DNA from: JBEISR01 sp044337705
GTDB taxonomy: Bacteria > Planctomycetota > Planctomycetia > Pirellulales > Pirellulaceae
Reading direction: 5' to 3'
DNA: 27,204 nucleotides
NCBI GenBank assembly: GCA_044337705.1
Contig: JBIINB010000060.1
Coordinates: 1-27,204 of the forward strand
Positions within the stretch are counted from its first letter, which is position 1. Each line of letters starts with the position of its first letter. A program made the translations under genes and the position numbers. Positions 23,863 through 27,204 of the stretch are shown here, one piece after another. The notes under the pieces are model-generated. The model saw nothing but the letters and a program-made list of their open reading frames with translations, was not told the DNA's origin and did not search any database.

Positions 23863-24915
23863 ATGCTCCGACGAATCGTCTCGATCATGCTGGTGGGGCT
23901 CTGGTTGTCTCACCAGCTTTCCGCCTTACAAGCTCAAGGAGCTCCGCCGGTGAAGGATCCTCAGTCGGCTCATTGGACGATCGTACTGCATGGTGGTGCC
24001 GGCGCGGATCCGGACCGCTGGTCCGAAGCGATGAAGCAGGATCGTCTGGAGGGGCTGCGGTCGGCTCTGCAAGCCGGTGTGGCCCGGATCCAACAGGGTG
24101 CCGAGGCGATGGATGTCGTGGAGACGGTGGTACGAGTCCTGGAGGATCACCCGGGATTCAATGCTGGACGAGGCGCGGTGCTCAATGAATCCGGTGATGC
24201 TGTTCTGGATGCCTCCATCATGGACGGACGCGATCGCAGCAGCGGCGCGATCGCTGGCGTTCGGACGATTCGCAATCCGATCACCGCAGCGCGTCGGGTT
24301 ATCAGCGACACGCGGCATGTCCTCTTGATCGGTGACGGTGCAGACCAGTTTGCGCGGTCGATCGGCCTGGAGCAGGTGGAACCGGAGTACTTCAAGACTC
24401 CCGAGCAGATCGAGAAGTGGCAGCAGTGGAAGGCGAGGCAGGAAGACCAGCGAAAAACCTCCAGGCATCCCCTGGCGGTCGATGACCCGCTTTTCTACCT
24501 GGGAACCGTCGGCTGTGTGGTGCTGGATGCGAATGGAAATCTCGCTGCAGGTACCAGCACCGGCGGGCTGCTGGGCAAGCAGTTTGGTCGTGTCGGGGAT
24601 TCGCCGATCATCGGTGCAGGGACATTTGCCGACAACAAAACCTGCGCCATCAGCTGCACCGGAACTGGGGAGTATTACATCCGCAACGTGATCGCTGCCA
24701 CGATCGCCGCCAAGATGGAGTACGCCAATATGCCGCTCACACGCGCTGCCGATGAAGCGATCCACCAGATCCTTCCGGAAGATTCGGGCGGTTTGATCGC
24801 CGTCGATCGTCAGGGAAATGTGGCGATGCCCTTCAACACCCCAGGGATGGCGCGCGGGGTGGCCGACAGCCGTGGTCGCATGGAAGTGGGCCTGGGGAAG
24901 GCGATGAGCCAGTGA
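23863..24915 (+). CDS. Exported isoaspartyl peptidase / L-asparaginase (plant-type Ntn hydrolase)
   Basis: A 350-residue N-terminal nucleophile hydrolase. Family members cleave themselves to expose a Thr and then hydrolyse beta-aspartyl dipeptides or asparagine. A signal peptide covers about 1-24 (LSALQA/QGAPP). The alpha part begins IVLHGGAGADP (40-50) and has GFNAGRGAVLNESGDAVLDASIMDG (98-122). Autocleavage is expected before Thr215 in FYLGTVGCVVLD; the beta part has GTSTGGLLGKQFGRVGDSPIIGAGTFAD and CTGTGEYYIR. The canonical HDTVG is LGTVG here. A Lys/Gln-rich, glycine-poor linker at about 177-205 sits just before the cleavage site, as usual. ATG 23863 has GGAGG at 23851-23855. Export suggests scavenging of damaged peptides outside the cytoplasm. 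The SDR gene follows after 52 bases. Confidence 0.92.
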   Translation: MLRRIVSIMLVGLWLSHQLSALQAQGAPPVKDPQSAHWTIVLHGGAGADPDRWSEAMKQDRLEGLRSALQAGVARIQQGAEAMDVVETVVRVLEDHPGFNAGRGAVLNESGDAVLDASIMDGRDRSSGAIAGVRTIRNPITAARRVISDTRHVLLIGDGADQFARSIGLEQVEPEYFKTPEQIEKWQQWKARQEDQRKTSRHPLAVDDPLFYLGTVGCVVLDANGNLAAGTSTGGLLGKQFGRVGDSPIIGAGTFADNKTCAISCTGTGEYYIRNVIAATIAAKMEYANMPLTRAADEAIHQILPEDSGGLIAVDRQGNVAMPFNTPGMARGVADSRGRMEVGLGKAMSQ

Positions 24916-24917
24916 CG

Positions 24918-24937
24918 AACTGCTGTGGACCGCAGTT
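24918..24937 (+). other. Small intergenic hairpin before the SDR gene
   Basis: AACTGC (24918-24923) and GCAGTT (24932-24937) form a 6-base stem with an 8-base loop, two bases after the asparaginase stop. There is no T tract. It could stabilise or partly terminate transcripts, or be chance. Confidence 0.25.
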
Positions 24938-24967
24938 GGGCCAGGGAGCAACCAGGAGAGAATCGCA

Positions 24968-25726
24968 ATGCGGTTTCAGGATCGAATCGTGATTGTCACA
25001 GGTGGCGCCATGGGGATCGGCGGCGGGTGCTGCGAGGTCTTCGCGCGCGAAGGAGGCCTTGTGGCGGTGATCGATCGAGATGCCACAGCAGCCGAAGCAC
25101 GCATCACTTCGCTTTCTGGTAAGGGACACAGGCACTGGCAGGTCGATGTGGCGGATGCGGAGCGGCTGGAGGAGGTAATCCACCAGATCGCACAGCATTT
25201 TGGCCGTATCGACTGCCTGATCAACAACGCCGGAGTCCATCCACCAGATTTGACGATCGAGCAGATGACATCGGCCGAGGCGCTTCGGGTACAGCAGGTC
25301 AATTTCCTGAGCACCTACGCAGCTTCTCGGGCGGCGATGGGACATCTGAAGAAGACGCGAGGCACGATTGTCAACATGAGTTCCATGACCGCCGTGCTGG
25401 GGCAGAAAGGTTCGACCGCCTATGCTGCCAGCAAGGGAGCCCAGCTAAGCTTCACCAAGGCGCTGGCTCTGGAGGCAGCTCCCTATGGCGTGCGAGTCAA
25501 CGCGATTCTCCCCAGCAATGTCGATACTCCGCTGATGCGCCAGTGGGCAGCGACGCTGCCCGATGCCAAGGCTGCTCTCCAGCGGATCGCCGCCCTGCAA
25601 CCTCTGGGAAGAATGGCCCAGCCGACCGAAATCGGAATGATTGCCCTGTTCCTGGCGACCGAAGACAGCAGTTTTCTGACCGGTCAGGGGATCGAAGCCG
25701 ACGGCGGCGCGGCGCTCGATTACTGA
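24968..25726 (+). CDS. Short-chain dehydrogenase/reductase (SDR)
   Basis: A 252-residue classical SDR using NAD(P)H. Cofactor loop TGGAMGIG at 11-18, the second strand ends VIDRD (Asp36 near the adenosine ribose, suggesting NAD(H)), NNAG at 86-89, structural Asn112, catalytic Ser139 and Tyr152-x3-Lys156 (YAASK), then ILPSNVDTP and the C-terminal GQGIEADGG. All catalytic residues are present and the length is standard. ATG 24968 has AGGAGA 8 bases upstream. It may be co-transcribed with the Ntn hydrolase. Substrate cannot be predicted; many relatives act on sugars, steroids or 3-ketoacyl groups. A strong hairpin follows eight bases after the stop. Confidence 0.93.
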   Translation: MRFQDRIVIVTGGAMGIGGGCCEVFAREGGLVAVIDRDATAAEARITSLSGKGHRHWQVDVADAERLEEVIHQIAQHFGRIDCLINNAGVHPPDLTIEQMTSAEALRVQQVNFLSTYAASRAAMGHLKKTRGTIVNMSSMTAVLGQKGSTAYAASKGAQLSFTKALALEAAPYGVRVNAILPSNVDTPLMRQWAATLPDAKAALQRIAALQPLGRMAQPTEIGMIALFLATEDSSFLTGQGIEADGGAALDY

Positions 25727-25734
25727 ACAGCTTC

Positions 25735-25775
25735 GCGGCGCGCGGCGAGATTTCCGGAAATTCGTCGCCGGCCGC
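25735..25775 (+). terminator. Strong G+C-rich hairpin after the SDR gene
   Basis: The core ATTTCCGGAAAT (25750-25761) is a perfect palindrome. Outside it CGGCGA (25743-25748) pairs with TCGCCG (25765-25770), and GCGGC (25735-25739) pairs with GCCGC (25771-25775), with small bulges. It is followed by TTCTCT rather than a clean T run. Its place right behind the last gene of a unit supports a terminator or mRNA-stabilising role. Confidence 0.55.
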
Positions 25776-25897
25776 TTCTCTGAAGGCGACACGGATCCTA
25801 CGATTTCCCGCGATAGGTTGTAGATGAGGGGAAAGGCCGGCCTCCAATGAGCGGCGGTGCTCACCCAAGGTGGCTTCCGGAGAAAGGGTGCTGTCCC

Positions 25898-26260
25898 ATG
25901 GACCGCTTGTTTGATTGCGAAGGTTGGTGGGAACAGAATCTTCTGGGCCGCCAGACGATGGACCAGCTGCAGATTTCCTGGAAAGAAGGACAGCTTCTAG
26001 GAAGTGGCTATGACTGCGTGGGTCTTTTTTCCCTGGACGGCGTCATGACCACCGACGGGCTGATCGACATGACCAAAAGCTATGCCGGGAAACACCGAGT
26101 CCGTTACGTCGGGACGTACGATGGCGAGGGCTTGATGCAGGGGACTTGGCGCCTGACCGGACAGCATGGCCCCTGGGTGATTCGATTGCGCCGACATCGG
26201 TCATCCAAGGAATCGGAGATTGCCGAAATGCGTCCGCAGCAGCTACCGGCCGGTTCGTAA
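25898..26260 (+). CDS. Small Trp- and Gly-rich protein of unknown function
   Basis: I do not recognise this 120-residue protein. It starts MDRLFDCEGWWEQNLLG and shows regularly spaced aromatic and Gly residues: GSGYDCVGLFSLDG, SYAGKHRVRYVGTYDG, GTWRLTGQHGPWVIRLRR. Predicted by eye it is a run of short beta strands with turns, in the style of small lipocalin- or avidin-like barrels; that is inference only. The last 25 residues are charged and probably disordered. No signal peptide or membrane helix is seen, so it is probably cytoplasmic. ATG 25898 follows AAAGGG by about 10 bases; ATG 25847 in the same frame also has a purine-rich site (GGGGAAAGG) and would add 17 residues. It lies between the SDR terminator hairpin and the CPBP gene. 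Confidence 0.65.
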   Translation: MDRLFDCEGWWEQNLLGRQTMDQLQISWKEGQLLGSGYDCVGLFSLDGVMTTDGLIDMTKSYAGKHRVRYVGTYDGEGLMQGTWRLTGQHGPWVIRLRRHRSSKESEIAEMRPQQLPAGS

Positions 26261-26425
26261 CTGGTATGTTTGGAAGCGTGCGGCCCCAGCTCACGAATAC
26301 CTCGCCCCCTCCGAGACTCACTGGGGACATTTCCTCGCCCCTTTCCCCAGGGTTCGCATCGGTTACCCTTGTCAAAATGCAAGGGGCCGACCTTCTTTCC
26401 GTTGGAACCAAGTGATTTCTCGCAC

Positions 26426-27097
26426 GTGCATCTTCCCAATTTTCCGTCGCTGCTTTGGATCGCGTATGCCTGCCTGCTCCTTCCCTGGGCAGCATGGCGA
26501 TCTCGCCGCATTCTTCGCCGCTTGTTGGATGCGAATCCGGCGGAAATCAACTGGAATCCCTCCAAGATCTGGTGGCGCAATCTGACCCAGGCAGCGATGC
26601 TAGGGCTGCTCTCCTGGATGGTGGGCACCACGTTTGGGTACTCGCCGGGTTGGCCTGTCAGGCCATGGCAGGAATGGGTGGCGGCTACTTTGCTGGCGCT
26701 GATGGCCTGTCTGTCGTTGCGAACGGTATCGCTTCGATGGATCCGCAGCGATCCGGAGCGGCTGAAGCTGAGTCGATGGATGGAGCCGCAAAGTCAGAGC
26801 CAACGGTGGCTTCGGCGAATTGCGATCCTGGTTGCAAGCTTCAGTCACGAACTGGCATACCGCGGTATCGGGGTGGCCATTCTCAGCTATGCACTAGGTA
26901 GCATGCCGCTGGCTATTTTTCTCAGTGCTGTTGTCTACGCGGCGCTTCATGCGGCTCAGGGGTGGCGATCGATGATCGCCATTGCGGGATTCGCCATCAT
27001 CCAGCATCTGCTGGTCTCCTATACCGGGTCGCTCTTCCCTGCAGTCTTGGTTCACGCCATCTACAATCTCCTGGTGGTCGAACTCCGAAAGCTGTAA
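26426..27097 (+). CDS. CPBP-family (CAAX protease / bacteriocin-processing-like) membrane protein
   Basis: About 223 residues with several membrane helices. The three family motifs are recognisable near the C-terminal half: SHELAYRG (motif 1, E-x3-R kept, but the first of the usual two Glu is His), VVYAALHAAQ (motif 2, with the His) and VHAIYNLLV (motif 3, H-x3-N). Members are intramembrane glutamate proteases or act as scaffolds. No ATG exists in frame before the first helix, so the start must be GTG or TTG: GTG 26426 gives HLPNFPSLLW as N-terminus and is my choice; TTG 26402 and TTG 26270 are alternatives. None has a good ribosome binding site. The His in motif 1 may affect activity. Confidence 0.72.
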   Translation: MHLPNFPSLLWIAYACLLLPWAAWRSRRILRRLLDANPAEINWNPSKIWWRNLTQAAMLGLLSWMVGTTFGYSPGWPVRPWQEWVAATLLALMACLSLRTVSLRWIRSDPERLKLSRWMEPQSQSQRWLRRIAILVASFSHELAYRGIGVAILSYALGSMPLAIFLSAVVYAALHAAQGWRSMIAIAGFAIIQHLLVSYTGSLFPAVLVHAIYNLLVVELRKL

Positions 27098-27144
27098 ACC
27101 ATTCCTCCTGAACCATCGTAATCGACCGAGCAAATCGATTCTCT

Positions 27145-27204
27145 ATGAAATCAGTCGATCAAGTCCGCCACTGGAAACTTCTGGAAGATATGCCCGATAC
27201 GTCG
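27145..27204 (+). CDS. Possible start of a gene running off the right edge
   Basis: ATG 27145 opens a frame of 20 codons (MKSVDQVRHWKLLEDMPDTS) that continues to the end of the window without a stop. The ribosome binding site is poor. The fragment is too short to assign. Confidence 0.3.
   Translation, partial: MKSVDQVRHWKLLEDMPDTS

Noticed and set aside
1..27204. CRISPR array, prophage or insertion sequence
   Set aside because: No regularly spaced repeats, transposase, integrase or phage structural genes were seen anywhere in the window.

Overview
The window looks like a piece of a planctomycete chromosome, probably from the Pirellulaceae side of the phylum. The best evidence is a very large secreted protein with the Planctomycetes/Verrucomicrobia-type membrane-bound dehydrogenase propeller and a C-terminal CxxCH haem domain. 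A giant BatA-like von Willebrand protein next to a MoxR ATPase, large multi-domain fusions, sparse operons and moderately high G+C fit the same placement. This is inference from gene content; there is no rRNA in the window.

Layout. 1-714: no convincing gene, with a palindrome and a 14-bp tandem repeat at the left edge. 715-3328 (+): smpB, an ABC ATPase and an FtsX/MacB-type permease, tightly packed. 3343-4011 (-): a stand-alone GyrB-type TOPRIM protein, convergent with the permease. 4191-6533 (+): a secreted trypsin-like protease fused to a concanavalin-like region, a SirB1/transglutaminase-like domain and TPRs. 6817-10200 (+): the SGNH/dehydrogenase/HEAT/cytochrome c protein. 10270-15045 (+): double-VWA membrane protein, MoxR ATPase and DJ-1/PfpI protein. 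15430-16113 (+): a TylF-like methyltransferase with lower G+C. 16223-16669 (+): a one-domain EamA transporter. 16693-18825 (-): an M48 membrane metallopeptidase with a long unassigned C-terminal part. 19143-23648 (+): a soluble histidine kinase, a giant AmmeMemoRadiSam fusion and a DgkA-like kinase. 23863-25726 (+): exported isoaspartyl peptidase/asparaginase-like Ntn hydrolase and an SDR oxidoreductase, closed by a strong hairpin. 25898-27097 (+): a small Trp-rich protein of unknown function and a CPBP-family membrane protein. A partial reading frame runs off the right end.

How genes may work together. SmpB is the trans-translation partner of tmRNA; the ABC ATPase and permease form one transporter. 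The VWA protein and MoxR are a classic chaperone/substrate pair. The most striking locus is 19143-23648: one polypeptide carries the radical SAM enzyme, AMMECR1 and MEMO components of the AmmeMemoRadiSam system, normally separate proteins, plus an extra AMMECR1-like segment, and its start codon overlaps the stop of a sensor-less histidine kinase. The second is the lone TOPRIM domain with intact acidic residues but no ATPase half. No CRISPR array, phage module, transposase, tRNA or rRNA was recognised.
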